NCBI GenBank assembly: GCA_020638835.1 | Contig: JACKHV010000001.1 | Coordinates: 372,001-436,000 of the forward strand | Direction of reading: 5' to 3' | DNA length: 64,000 nucleotides | DNA from: Planctomycetota bacterium | Lineage (GTDB): Bacteria > Planctomycetota > UBA1135 > GCA-002686595 | Shown: piece by piece, positions 35,149 through 43,253 of the stretch | How positions within the stretch are numbered: the first letter of the stretch is position 1 | Layout of the letters: each line of letters starts with the position of its first letter | Notes under the pieces: model-generated | Seen by the model: the letters and a program-made list of their open reading frames with translations, nothing else | What the model was told of the DNA's origin: nothing | Databases searched by the model: none | Program-made: the position numbers and the translations under genes

Positions 35149-35213
35149 GGGCTCCTGGAGCAAAAATATCATCCAATCCGGATTCGACGTTGTGTGCCCC
35201 TTCTCGGTCGGGC

Positions 35214-35257
35214 AAGGAGAGGGCCCGCTTCCGATCAGAGCAGTCGAAAGCGGGCCC
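35214..35257 (-). terminator. Intrinsic terminator after the exported Cys-module protein
   Basis: The stem GGGCCCGCTT/AAGCGGGCCC (35221-35230 with 35248-35257) encloses a 17-base loop. On the minus strand it is followed by TCTCCTT (35220-35214). It lies about 150 bases beyond the stop at 35405 and ahead of the next promoter. Confidence 0.65.
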
Positions 35258-35404
35258 AGGTCGCCGCTCGCCGCACTGCGGGCGGCACGGCGAGCGACGG
35301 AGGGTGCGCGGAGAGGTCTCCGTGCGTGCAGGGGCCGGCTCCCTCGAACCTTCCCCCTCGAGCGCGCCCCGGGCCCGGCTCGGCCCGTCGCGACGCGCCC
35401 GTGC

Positions 35405-36409
35405 TCAGATCCAGTCGATCGTCACCCCGGAGCTCAGGTTGCTGCCTTGGCCGCAAGGACCCTGCGGGTCGCGGAACCAAGCCTGGTAGTGGTGACGGTC
35501 GCCGGCCTGCGCGCCGCTGGACGAAGCGAGCGGAGCGCTGGTCTCCGCGCGGCCGGACGCGTCGATCGACAGCGTGGCGATGCGCTGCTGCGGCGCGCCG
35601 ACGCACAGCAGTCCGTCGCGGAAGGCGAGCGCCGGTCCCGCCACGCCGCGGAAGAGGACCGCGGGTTGCTGAGCCGGGGCACCGGAGAGCCGCAGGTGCA
35701 GGTCGTCGTGCGCGATCCGCGCGCTCCCGCTGCTCTCCAGTCGTGCGCCCGAGCCGCTGCTGTTCGTGCAGCCCTCGAGCGCGGCGCCGAGGTTCGCGCA
35801 GGGGCAGTTCGTGGGCAGTCCGTCGCCGAGACAGAAGGGGCGCGCGACCGGCGTCTCGACGAGCTGCACCTCGTCGATCGCCCAGCCGGCGCCGAGGTCG
35901 GCGCTCCCGTCGTGCTGAAGGACGAAGAGCAGGCGGCACTCGAGCCCCGCGTAGAGGTCGGCCTCGGGGACCCAGAGGGTGACGGACTCCGTGTTGCCGT
36001 CGTTCACGAAGTCGAACTCGCTGCCGAGCCGGAGTCGCGGCAGTAGGGAGACGGACGGCGGGTCCAGGTAGACGGCCGCGTGGTCGCCGGCCTCGATGTC
36101 GAGCCGCGAGAGGAAGCGGAGCTCGAGCGGACCGCCGCCGGGCACGAAGCGCGGCGAGGCGAGGTTGCTGTTCCAGGCCCAGCCGGGGCTGCCGTAGCGG
36201 CATGGCGCCGTGGAGAGCGCGCTCGTCGCGAAGCCCGCCGGCGCGCCGCACTCGCCCGGCGCGGTGATGTGCCACATCTGGACGAGCTCGACGGGGAACC
36301 AGTCCGTGGCGCCGTTGTCGAAGTCCTCGACGAGGTGCGTCGTGTTCTGCGCGGCGGCGAGCGGGAGCGGAAAGGTGAGAGCGAAGACCGTGAGCGTGTG
36401 GCGCAGCAT
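35405..36409 (-). CDS. Exported protein with planctomycete-type Cys-rich C-terminal module
   Basis: 334 residues from ATG 36409, chosen because it begins a good signal peptide (about 1-20, ending AAAQ). Residues about 28-185 look like a jelly-roll or discoidin-like beta-sandwich (EDFDNGATDWFPVELVQMW, WAIDEVQLVET), as in carbohydrate- or cell-surface-binding domains. A Cys-rich module follows: FCLGDGLPTNCPCANLG, GCTNSSGSGARL, LHLRLSGAPAQQPAVLFRG. The end is QAWFRDPQGPCGQGSNLS. The last parts recur in many exported proteins of marine planctomycetes, probably as a sorting or structural module. Function unknown. It has its own downstream terminator. Confidence 0.8.
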   Translation of the reverse strand: MLRHTLTVFALTFPLPLAAAQNTTHLVEDFDNGATDWFPVELVQMWHITAPGECGAPAGFATSALSTAPCRYGSPGWAWNSNLASPRFVPGGGPLELRFLSRLDIEAGDHAAVYLDPPSVSLLPRLRLGSEFDFVNDGNTESVTLWVPEADLYAGLECRLLFVLQHDGSADLGAGWAIDEVQLVETPVARPFCLGDGLPTNCPCANLGAALEGCTNSSGSGARLESSGSARIAHDDLHLRLSGAPAQQPAVLFRGVAGPALAFRDGLLCVGAPQQRIATLSIDASGRAETSAPLASSSGAQAGDRHHYQAWFRDPQGPCGQGSNLSSGVTIDWI

Positions 36410-36540
36410 GAGGGGGCGTCCGAGTTGCGGTGGGAAGGACCGACCGGAAGTCCACACTACGCGCGCTCCCCAGAGCGTTCGTTCCGACCTCGTACGGATG
36501 CGGTGCGCGGCGCGTCAGCACGCGCGGGCGGCGCGACCCG

Positions 36541-36576
36541 AACGAAAGAACGGCCCCCGCGCGAACGCGAGGACCG
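36541..36576 (-). terminator. Intrinsic terminator after the small lipoprotein gene
   Basis: A 12-bp hairpin with G-U pairs between 36550-36561 and 36565-36576. On the minus strand the stem is followed by TTCTTTCGTT. It is about 50 bases after the stop at 36624. Confidence 0.65.
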
Positions 36577-36623
36577 TCCGGACTCGTGCACCGCGCGAGG
36601 GGCGCGGCACGCGAAGAGCGAGA

Positions 36624-36968
36624 TTACTCGCTCTTGCCGTTGTCGAAGCTGATGTCGCTGACCGTGCGGGTCGCGCCTTCGACGTTGGTCTTGGTGAACA
36701 CGGTGCCCGTGTTGTCCCAGGCGTCCGTGCCCCAGAACTGAACGGGGTTGAAGATCAGCACGTCACCGATCGCGGCGATGAAACCGACGAAGGGGTACAC
36801 CGGGATGACGTCCTGGAGCAGGGCGCCGTGGATCCAAGCGTTCTCCGAGTACTTCGTGTCGCGCCACGTGTCCCAGGTGTACTGGACGCGGTTCGGGCCG
36901 GAGTTGCAGCCGGTGGTGAAGCTGAGGGCGAAAGCGACGGCGAGGCCGCCGAGGATGGATTTCTTCAT
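36624..36968 (-). CDS. Small lipoprotein, DUF3332-like
   Basis: 114 residues from ATG 36968, with a purine-rich AGAGAGAGAA stretch upstream. The signal peptide MKKSILGGLAVAFALSFTTGC ends in a usable lipobox, lipidated Cys at residue 21. The mature part is short, aromatic-rich (YTWDTWRD, ENAWIHG) and contains one hydrophobic stretch (VIPVYPFVGFIAAIGDVLIF) followed by NPVQFWGTDAWDNTG. The pattern recalls small DUF3332-type lipoproteins, but I cannot confirm this. It has its own terminator and a 120-base upstream gap, so is probably monocistronic. Confidence 0.72.
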   Translation of the reverse strand: MKKSILGGLAVAFALSFTTGCNSGPNRVQYTWDTWRDTKYSENAWIHGALLQDVIPVYPFVGFIAAIGDVLIFNPVQFWGTDAWDNTGTVFTKTNVEGATRTVSDISFDNGKSE

Positions 36969-37089
36969 GTTCTCTCTCTTCTGCAGTGAGGCCGGCGCCC
37001 AGCCGAAAGGGCGGGTACCGGCTCGAGATGGCCGCAAATCCTTCCGAACGGGATCGCGGCGTACAAGCCCCTAGCGGCGATTCCGAGTC

Positions 37090-37641
37090 TCAGGCGTGCG
37101 CGCGCAGGGCTTCGAGCAAGGTCACGCGCAGCTCCTCGGCCGGCGGAAACTCCGCGCAATCGAGGTGTTTCAGGCCGTCGACGAACTCCCCGAGGCCCTG
37201 CTGACCGGCATTCCGGTAGGCGAGCAACCGGACGCCGAGCTGCAGCTTGTCGCACAGGCGGGCCAGGCGCGCCTCGCGGGTCGCGGTGCCCGAGAACTCC
37301 TGGAAGCGCTCGAGGGCGGCGGGGGAGAGGTGCCGCAAGAGGCCCCGCGCCAGGCTGTCCTCCATCGCGGCCTTCGCCCCCTCGGGCAGGGCCCGGGAGG
37401 CCGCGCGCGGCAGATCACCGCTCTCCGCTTCAGGGGCGTCGTGCACCACGCAGAGGGCGACGACCCGGTCGACGTCCAGGGGCGGATCGACCCGCGGGGC
37501 GAGGGCCAGGGCGCAGAAGGCCGCGCCGAGGCTGTGGCCGGCGACGGACTCCGGCTCGGGGACGCCGTGGAGCAGCCAGCCGGTGCGCGGCAGGCGGTCG
37601 AGCGGCAGGAGTCGCAGCAGCGTGCGGAGGGCGTCTTCCAT
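37090..37641 (-). CDS. HD-domain phosphohydrolase, YfbR/5'-deoxynucleotidase-like
   Basis: 183 residues from ATG 37641. HD metal ligands are present in order: His in SVAGHSLGAAF (about 36), the HD pair in LCVVHDAPEAESGDLP (about 68-69), and the last Asp in LARLCDKLQLG. The DAPEAESGD segment is typical of the HD_3 family that includes YfbR, which dephosphorylates deoxynucleoside monophosphates. The protein is all-helical and of normal length. It shares a divergent promoter region with the DAHP synthase gene (37642-37766). Confidence 0.82.
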   Translation of the reverse strand: MEDALRTLLRLLPLDRLPRTGWLLHGVPEPESVAGHSLGAAFCALALAPRVDPPLDVDRVVALCVVHDAPEAESGDLPRAASRALPEGAKAAMEDSLARGLLRHLSPAALERFQEFSGTATREARLARLCDKLQLGVRLLAYRNAGQQGLGEFVDGLKHLDCAEFPPAEELRVTLLEALRAHA

Positions 37642-37673
37642 GTGGAATCGAATGGATGGGATCCGAGGGCGGA

Positions 37674-37681
37674 CCTATACT
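37674..37681. promoter_or_regulatory. Back-to-back -10 boxes between HD gene and DAHP synthase
   Basis: TATACT on the plus strand (37676-37681) overlaps TATAGG on the minus strand (37679-37674). Both are at workable distances from the two divergent starts, 37767 and 37641. The plus-strand leader holds two small hairpins (GGGCCC-CAA-GGGCCC and CGCCG-TCTT-CGGCG). -35 boxes are weak. Confidence 0.45.
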
Positions 37682-37766
37682 GCCGCGTTCGCAACCGGGC
37701 CCCAAGGGCCCGATTCGCCGTCTTCGGCGGACTTCCAGCCTCTCCCCGCGTCCTCCCCCCGTCCGC

Positions 37767-38813
37767 ATGCTCCTGCGCCTCAAGAAGGGTCTGCCCCAGC
37801 GCCAGCTCGACGCCGTGCTCGCCGAAGCGCGCGGCTTCGGCTACGAGTGCAAGTTCCTCGACGAGGGACGGCAGCTCTTGGCGCTCAGCGGCGCGCCCGG
37901 TCGGCCCGAACACCGCTCGCGCTTCGAGGACCTCGTCGGCGTCGCGTCGGTGCTCGACGCGGGTGACGCGCGCGAACGTCACGAACGCGCGCCCGGTCGT
38001 CCCGACCACGTGGTGCGCGCGGCGGGCGCGGTCTTCGGCGGCGGCGTGGCGAGCCTGATCGCCGGTCCCTGCGCGGTCGAGGACGTGACGCGCGTGAAAG
38101 AGATCGCGAAGCGCGTGCAAGCGCAGGGCGCGACGCTGCTGCGCGGCGGCGCCTACAAGCCGCGCACCTCGCCCTACTCCTTCCAAGGGCTCGGCCGTGC
38201 CGGGCTCGAGATGCTCGCCGAAGTGCGCGCCGAGGTCGGCATCGGTATCGTCACCGAGGTGATGGACCCGCGCGAGGTCGAGGCCACCTGCGAAGTCGCT
38301 GACATGCTGCAGATCGGCGCGCGTTCGATGTCGAGCTCGCCGCTGCTGCTCGAGGTCGGCAAGGCCGGCAAGCCCGTGCTGCTGAAGCGCGGCTTCGGCG
38401 CGACCGTGCGCGAGTTCTTGCTCGCCGCCGAGTACCTGCTCTCGACGGGCAACGAGGACGTCGTGCTCTGCGAACGCGGCGTCCGCGGCTTCGACTCGGG
38501 CGTGACGCGCAACCTGCTCGACGTCGGCGCCGTCGCGCACCTGAAGCGCGCGACCCACCTGCCGGTCGTCGTCGACCCCTCGCACGCCGCCGGCCGCGCG
38601 GACCTCGTGCGCCCCCTGGCGCGCGCCGGCATCGTCGCGGGCGCCGACGGCTTGATCGTCGAAGTCCACCCGCGCCCCGCGGAAGCCCACTCGGACGGTG
38701 CGCAGGCGATCTCGGTCGACGAGCTCGCGCAGGTCGCCGCCGACATGCGCGCGCTGCTCGACCTCGACGAGCGCTGCTTCGCCACCCAAGGACTCGAGCG
38801 CGCCAGCGCGTGA
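37767..38813 (+). CDS. aroF: 3-deoxy-7-phosphoheptulonate synthase (DAHP synthase)
   Basis: 348 residues from ATG 37767. It joins phosphoenolpyruvate and erythrose 4-phosphate in the first shikimate-pathway step. The first 70 residues are the small ferredoxin-like regulatory domain seen in the Thermotoga-type enzymes. The TIM-barrel follows: SLIAGPCAVED, LLRGGAYKPRTSPYSFQGL, IVTEVMDPREVE, LQIGARSM, PVLLKRGFGAT, LCERGVRGFDS, VVVDPSHAAGRADLV (metal-binding His) and GLIVEVHPRPAEAHSDGAQ. All barrel motifs are intact. It is the first gene of the plus-strand run; tpiA follows 25 bases later. Confidence 0.94.
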   Translation: MLLRLKKGLPQRQLDAVLAEARGFGYECKFLDEGRQLLALSGAPGRPEHRSRFEDLVGVASVLDAGDARERHERAPGRPDHVVRAAGAVFGGGVASLIAGPCAVEDVTRVKEIAKRVQAQGATLLRGGAYKPRTSPYSFQGLGRAGLEMLAEVRAEVGIGIVTEVMDPREVEATCEVADMLQIGARSMSSSPLLLEVGKAGKPVLLKRGFGATVREFLLAAEYLLSTGNEDVVLCERGVRGFDSGVTRNLLDVGAVAHLKRATHLPVVVDPSHAAGRADLVRPLARAGIVAGADGLIVEVHPRPAEAHSDGAQAISVDELAQVAADMRALLDLDERCFATQGLERASA

Positions 38814-38838
38814 CCCGCAGCACGGAAGAACGAGAGAC

Positions 38839-39594
<756 letters not shown>

Positions 39595-39599
39595 CTGCA

Positions 39600-39911
39600 A
39601 TGACTCTCGCGATCACCCTCCTCTACATCGTCTTCGTGCTCTCGGCCATCGTGCTGGTCACGATCATCCTGCTCCAAGAGGGCCAGGGCGGCGGATTCAC
39701 CGACGCGCTCGGCACGGCCGGCAAGCAGGCCTTCGGCGTCAAGGCGCGCGGCATCCAGAGCTTCACCGGCATCGTCGCCTTGATCTGGATCGCGAGCGGC
39801 GTCGGCATCCACATCATGAACCGTCAGCATTCCGGCAGCAGCCTCGTCGGTGACGGGGCGACGATCGAGAACACGGCTCCGGCCGACTCCGGCACCGGCA
39901 CCGGGAACTGA
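39600..39911 (+). CDS. secG: Preprotein translocase subunit SecG
   Basis: 103 residues from ATG 39600, five bases after tpiA. Two hydrophobic helices (about 4-24 and 55-74) are separated by the conserved cytoplasmic loop LLQEGQGGGFTDALG, the family hallmark (usually Q..KGGGL). A Thr/Gly-rich tail of about 28 residues follows. SecG assists SecYE during protein export. Confidence 0.93.
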   Translation: MTLAITLLYIVFVLSAIVLVTIILLQEGQGGGFTDALGTAGKQAFGVKARGIQSFTGIVALIWIASGVGIHIMNRQHSGSSLVGDGATIENTAPADSGTGTGN

Positions 39912-39921
39912 CGAGGTTCAC

Positions 39922-40521
39922 GTGGACGCCGCCGAAGTCTTCGAACTCTTCCGCGCGTCCGGCGCGATGCTCGAGGGACACTTCGAGTTGTCGTCCGGTC
40001 TGCACTCGGATCGCTACTTCCAGTGCGCGCTGCTGCTGCAGAACCCGCGCCGCGCCGAGCAGCTGGCGAAGGCGCTCGCGCCGCGCATCCCGAAGGTGGA
40101 CCTCGTCGTCGGGCCCGCGCTCGGCGCCGTGACCTGGGCGCACGAGATGGCGCGCGCGCTAGGCGTCGACGGCATCTTCACCGAGCGCAAGGACGGTGAG
40201 ATGGTGTTGCGCCGCGGCTTCCGGATCGCGCCCGGCACGAAGGTGCTCGTCGTCGAGGACGTGCTGACGACCGGCGGCTCGGCGAAGGAAGTGCTGCGCG
40301 TGCTGGGTGAGCTGGGCGCCGACGTCGTCGCCGTGGGTTCGATCCTGAACCGCTCGGGCGGCAACCCCTTCGAGGAATTCGGTCTGCCGCTCTACTGTCT
40401 CGCCGAAGCCGAGGTGCAGACGTGGAAGCCCGCGGACTGTCCGCTGTGCGCGGCCGGTTCCGCCGCGGTCAAGCCGGGCAGCCGCACCGGCACGGTCGGA
40501 TCCAGCGGGGCCGCGCGTTGA
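39922..40521 (+). CDS. pyrE: Orotate phosphoribosyltransferase
   Basis: 199 residues from GTG 39922, with GAGG ten bases upstream. It converts orotate and PRPP to orotidine 5'-phosphate. Motifs: LEGHFELSSGLHSDRYFQC (orotate contacts), VVGPALGAVTWAHEMAR, FTERKDGEMVLRRGF, and the PRPP-binding loop VLVVEDVLTTGGSAKEV (about 110-126). A small Cys pair (ADCPLCAAG) near the C-terminus is seen in some PyrE branches and could bind metal. Its stop overlaps the yicC start by TTGA. Confidence 0.95.
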   Translation: MDAAEVFELFRASGAMLEGHFELSSGLHSDRYFQCALLLQNPRRAEQLAKALAPRIPKVDLVVGPALGAVTWAHEMARALGVDGIFTERKDGEMVLRRGFRIAPGTKVLVVEDVLTTGGSAKEVLRVLGELGADVVAVGSILNRSGGNPFEEFGLPLYCLAEAEVQTWKPADCPLCAAGSAAVKPGSRTGTVGSSGAAR

Positions 40522-41393
40522 TCCGCTCGATGACGGGCTTCGGCTTCGCGGAGGTCGAAGCCGAGGGCATCTCGATCCGCGTCGAGATCCGCGCCGTCAA
40601 CCACCGCTTCTTGCAGGTGCGGCAACGCGTGCCCGTCGAGCTGGGTGAGCTCGAACCGCGGCTCGAGGCGCTGCTGCGCAAGAAGCTCTCGCGCGGCGCG
40701 CTGAACCTGAACGTCAACCTGACGCGCACCGCTTCGCCGGGCGCCGTCGACCTCGACCTCGCCGTCGCCAAGCGTTACGCGAAGCTGCTCGAGCAAGCGT
40801 CGAAGGAACTCGCGCTGCCCAACGACGTCAGCCTCGCGAAGCTGATCGAGCTGCCCGGCGTGATCTCGCAGCGCGCCGACTCCGGCAGCCGCGAGCGCGA
40901 GCTGAAGCTCGTCGTGCAGGCGACCGAGAAGGCGCTCGCCGGCCTGCTCGAGATGCGCGAGGCCGAAGGCGCGCGGCTCGAGAAGGACCTGCGCAAGCAC
41001 ACCAAGGTCATCGCGAAGCTCCGCAAGCAGATCGGCACCCGCATGCCGAAGCTCGTCAAGGCGCACCAGGACGCGCTGCGCGCGCGCGTAGAGGAACTCG
41101 CCGGCGGCATCGCGCTCGCCGAAGCCGACATGGCGCGCGAGATGGCCCTGATCGCGGACAAGACGGACGTCTCCGAGGAACTGGCGCGGCTTGAGGCGCA
41201 CCTCGAGGCGCTCGACGACGCGCTGGCCAAGGGCGGCTCGATCGGGCGGCAGCTCGACTTCCTCGTGCAGGAACTCTATCGCGAGGCGAACACGATCGGC
41301 TCGAAGGCCGGCGACGTCGAGGTCGCCCACGCCGTCGTGGAGCTGAAGACGAGCATCGAACGCGTGCGCGAGCAGGTGCAGAACGTAGAGTGA
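40518..41393 (+). CDS. yicC: YicC family endoribonuclease
   Basis: 291 residues from TTG 40518 (TTGA overlap with pyrE); the family N-terminus IRSMTGFG starts at residue 2, which fixes the start. Other signatures: VEIRAVNHRFLQV, then a long alpha-helical middle, and the conserved end GGSIGRQLDFLVQELYREANTIGSKA. YicC proteins cleave RNA and can promote decay of small RNAs in Escherichia coli. It is followed after four bases by gmk, a common pairing. Confidence 0.95.
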   Translation: MIRSMTGFGFAEVEAEGISIRVEIRAVNHRFLQVRQRVPVELGELEPRLEALLRKKLSRGALNLNVNLTRTASPGAVDLDLAVAKRYAKLLEQASKELALPNDVSLAKLIELPGVISQRADSGSRERELKLVVQATEKALAGLLEMREAEGARLEKDLRKHTKVIAKLRKQIGTRMPKLVKAHQDALRARVEELAGGIALAEADMAREMALIADKTDVSEELARLEAHLEALDDALAKGGSIGRQLDFLVQELYREANTIGSKAGDVEVAHAVVELKTSIERVREQVQNVE

Positions 41394-41397
41394 CGGC

Positions 41398-41973
41398 GTG
41401 ACGGACGGCCCCGCGGGAAAGATGGTCTTGATCTCCGGCCCCTCGGGCGCCGGCAAGTCCACGATCTGCCGCCGCCTGATCCAGGATCCGCGCGTCGAGT
41501 TCTCGATCTCGGCCACGACGCGCGCGCCGCGCGCCGGCGAGGTGGACGGTCGCGACTACCACTTCCTGACGCCGCAGCAGTTCCGCGCGAAGACCGCGGC
41601 CGGTGAGTTCATCGAGCAGGCCGAGGTGCACGGCAACATGTACGGCACCTTGCGCGCGCCGATGGAGCGCGCGATCGATGCCGGCCGCGTCTACCTGCTC
41701 GAGATCGACGTGCAGGGCGCGAACCAGATCAAGGCGCAGCAGATCCCCGGCCTGTTCATCTTCATCGCGCCGCCGGACGCGGAGACGCTGCGCCGGCGAC
41801 TCGTCGGGCGCGGCACGGACAGCCCGGAAGTCGTCGAGCGGCGACTCGCGAAGGCGCAGGACGAGCTGCGCGAACGCGTCCGCTACGATCACGTCGTGGT
41901 GAACGACGATCTCGAGCGCGCGCTCGCCGAAGTGCGCGAGCTGATCGGTCTCGATACCGGAGTGCAGTCATGA
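41398..41973 (+). CDS. gmk: Guanylate kinase
   Basis: 191 residues from GTG 41398. It phosphorylates GMP to GDP. The P-loop is LISGPSGAGKSTICRRL at residues 10-26. GMP-binding elements follow: ISATTRAPRAGEVDGRDYHF, FIEQAEVHGNMYGT, and LLEIDVQGANQIK. The lid and C-terminal helix are intact. Overlaps coaC by ATGA. No rpoZ lies downstream, unlike the common gmk-rpoZ-coaBC order. Confidence 0.96.
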   Translation: MTDGPAGKMVLISGPSGAGKSTICRRLIQDPRVEFSISATTRAPRAGEVDGRDYHFLTPQQFRAKTAAGEFIEQAEVHGNMYGTLRAPMERAIDAGRVYLLEIDVQGANQIKAQQIPGLFIFIAPPDAETLRRRLVGRGTDSPEVVERRLAKAQDELRERVRYDHVVVNDDLERALAEVRELIGLDTGVQS

Positions 41974-42515
41974 GCCGCATCGTCCTCGGGGTCTCGGCCT
42001 CGGTCTCGCTGTACAAGGCGTGCGACCTCGCCTCGAAGCTGACGCAGGCCGGCCACGCGGTGCGCGCCGTCCTGACGGCTCGCGCGGCGCAGCTCATCAA
42101 CCCGCAGCTCTTCGAGGCGGTCTCGGGCGAACCCGCCTACACCGACGAGTTCGACGCGACGCGCCGCTCGTCGATGGACCACATCGACCTCGGCCGTTGG
42201 GCCGAGCTGCTGGTCGTCGCGCCCGCCAGTGCGGGGCTCATCGGGCGTCTGGCGAACGGCATGGCGAGTGACCTGCTCACCACCACGGCCCTGGCCGTCC
42301 CGGCGGACCGCCCGCGCCTCGTCGCCCCGGCCATGAACCCCGTGATGCTCGCCCAACCGGCCGTGCAGCGGAACCTGGCGCGCCTCGTCGAGGACGGCTG
42401 GTCGCTGATCGAGCCCGGCGAGGGCCACCACGCCTGCGGCGACGCCGGCCGTGGCCGCCTGGCGGAGCCGGCGGAGATCCAGCGCCGCATCGAAGAGGCC
42501 GCGAGGACGTCATGA
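41970..42515 (+). CDS. coaC: Phosphopantothenoylcysteine decarboxylase (stand-alone CoaC)
   Basis: 181 residues from ATG 41970, overlapping gmk. A FMN-dependent flavoprotein that makes 4'-phosphopantetheine in CoA synthesis. Visible: VLGVSASVSLYKACDLASKL (FMN phosphate site), the catalytic His in MDHIDLGRWAELLVVAPAS, LVAPAMNPVM and the cysteine motif HHACGDAGRGRLAEP. In most bacteria this is the N-terminal half of CoaBC. Here a stop codon separates the halves and coaB follows by ATGA overlap, so both are probably made in equal amounts. Confidence 0.93.
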   Translation: MSRIVLGVSASVSLYKACDLASKLTQAGHAVRAVLTARAAQLINPQLFEAVSGEPAYTDEFDATRRSSMDHIDLGRWAELLVVAPASAGLIGRLANGMASDLLTTTALAVPADRPRLVAPAMNPVMLAQPAVQRNLARLVEDGWSLIEPGEGHHACGDAGRGRLAEPAEIQRRIEEAARTS

Positions 42516-43177
42516 GCGGCGCGCGGCGGCCGAAGCCCGGTGCCCGTCGCGTCGTCGTCACCGCGGGGCCGACCCGCGAGCACGTCGATCCGGTGCGCTT
42601 CCTCTCGAACGAGTCCTCGGGCCGCATGGGCTTCGCCATCGCCCGCGCCGCGGCGGCTCGCGGCGACCACGTCACCCTGATCGCGGGACCGGTGCACCTC
42701 GAGACGCCGCCCGGTGTGGAACGCGTCGACGTGGTCTCCGCGCGCGACATGCTCGCCGCCGTCAAGGCCGCCTTCGAGCGGGCCGACGTGCTGATCATGA
42801 GCGCCGCCGTGGGGGACTGGCGCCCGGCCCGGAAACTCGCCGGAAAGTGGCGCAAGAAAGACGATGGCAGCGAGACCGCTTCCTTGGAGTTGGTCAAGAA
42901 CCCCGATATCTTGGCCACTGTCGCGCGTGACAAGGGCGACCGGCTCGTGATCGGCTTCGCGCTCGAGACCGGGGACGGCCTGCGCCGCGCGCGCGCCAAA
43001 ATGAAACGCAAGGGTGCGGACTACGTGGTCCTCAACGACGCCTCGGCCCTCAACTCCGAACGAGCCAGCGTGACCATCATCGGTCGCGACGGCTCCGAGC
43101 GACGCATCGACGCGCGCTCGAAGGACGAGATCGCCGCGGCGCTGGTCGAGCTGACCCACCCCGCCCCCGCGCAGTGA
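42512..43177 (+). CDS. coaB: Phosphopantothenate-cysteine ligase (stand-alone CoaB)
   Basis: 221 residues from ATG 42512 (ATGA overlap with coaC). It joins 4'-phosphopantothenate and cysteine. CoaB features: VVVTAGPTREHVDPVRFLSN, ESSGRMGFAIARAAAARG, MSAAVGDWRP, then the Lys-rich loop with ELVKNPDILATV (about 130), and DYVVLNDASALNSERASVTII. It corresponds exactly to the C-terminal half of bacterial CoaBC. Together with coaC it completes those two CoA steps. Confidence 0.93.
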   Translation: MSGARRPKPGARRVVVTAGPTREHVDPVRFLSNESSGRMGFAIARAAAARGDHVTLIAGPVHLETPPGVERVDVVSARDMLAAVKAAFERADVLIMSAAVGDWRPARKLAGKWRKKDDGSETASLELVKNPDILATVARDKGDRLVIGFALETGDGLRRARAKMKRKGADYVVLNDASALNSERASVTIIGRDGSERRIDARSKDEIAAALVELTHPAPAQ

Positions 43178-43253
43178 ATCGAGCGGCCGCGGCGCGGCCC
43201 CTCGAACGTTCGCGGACAGGTCGCGCGGCGACCGAATCGAGGGGAACACACGC

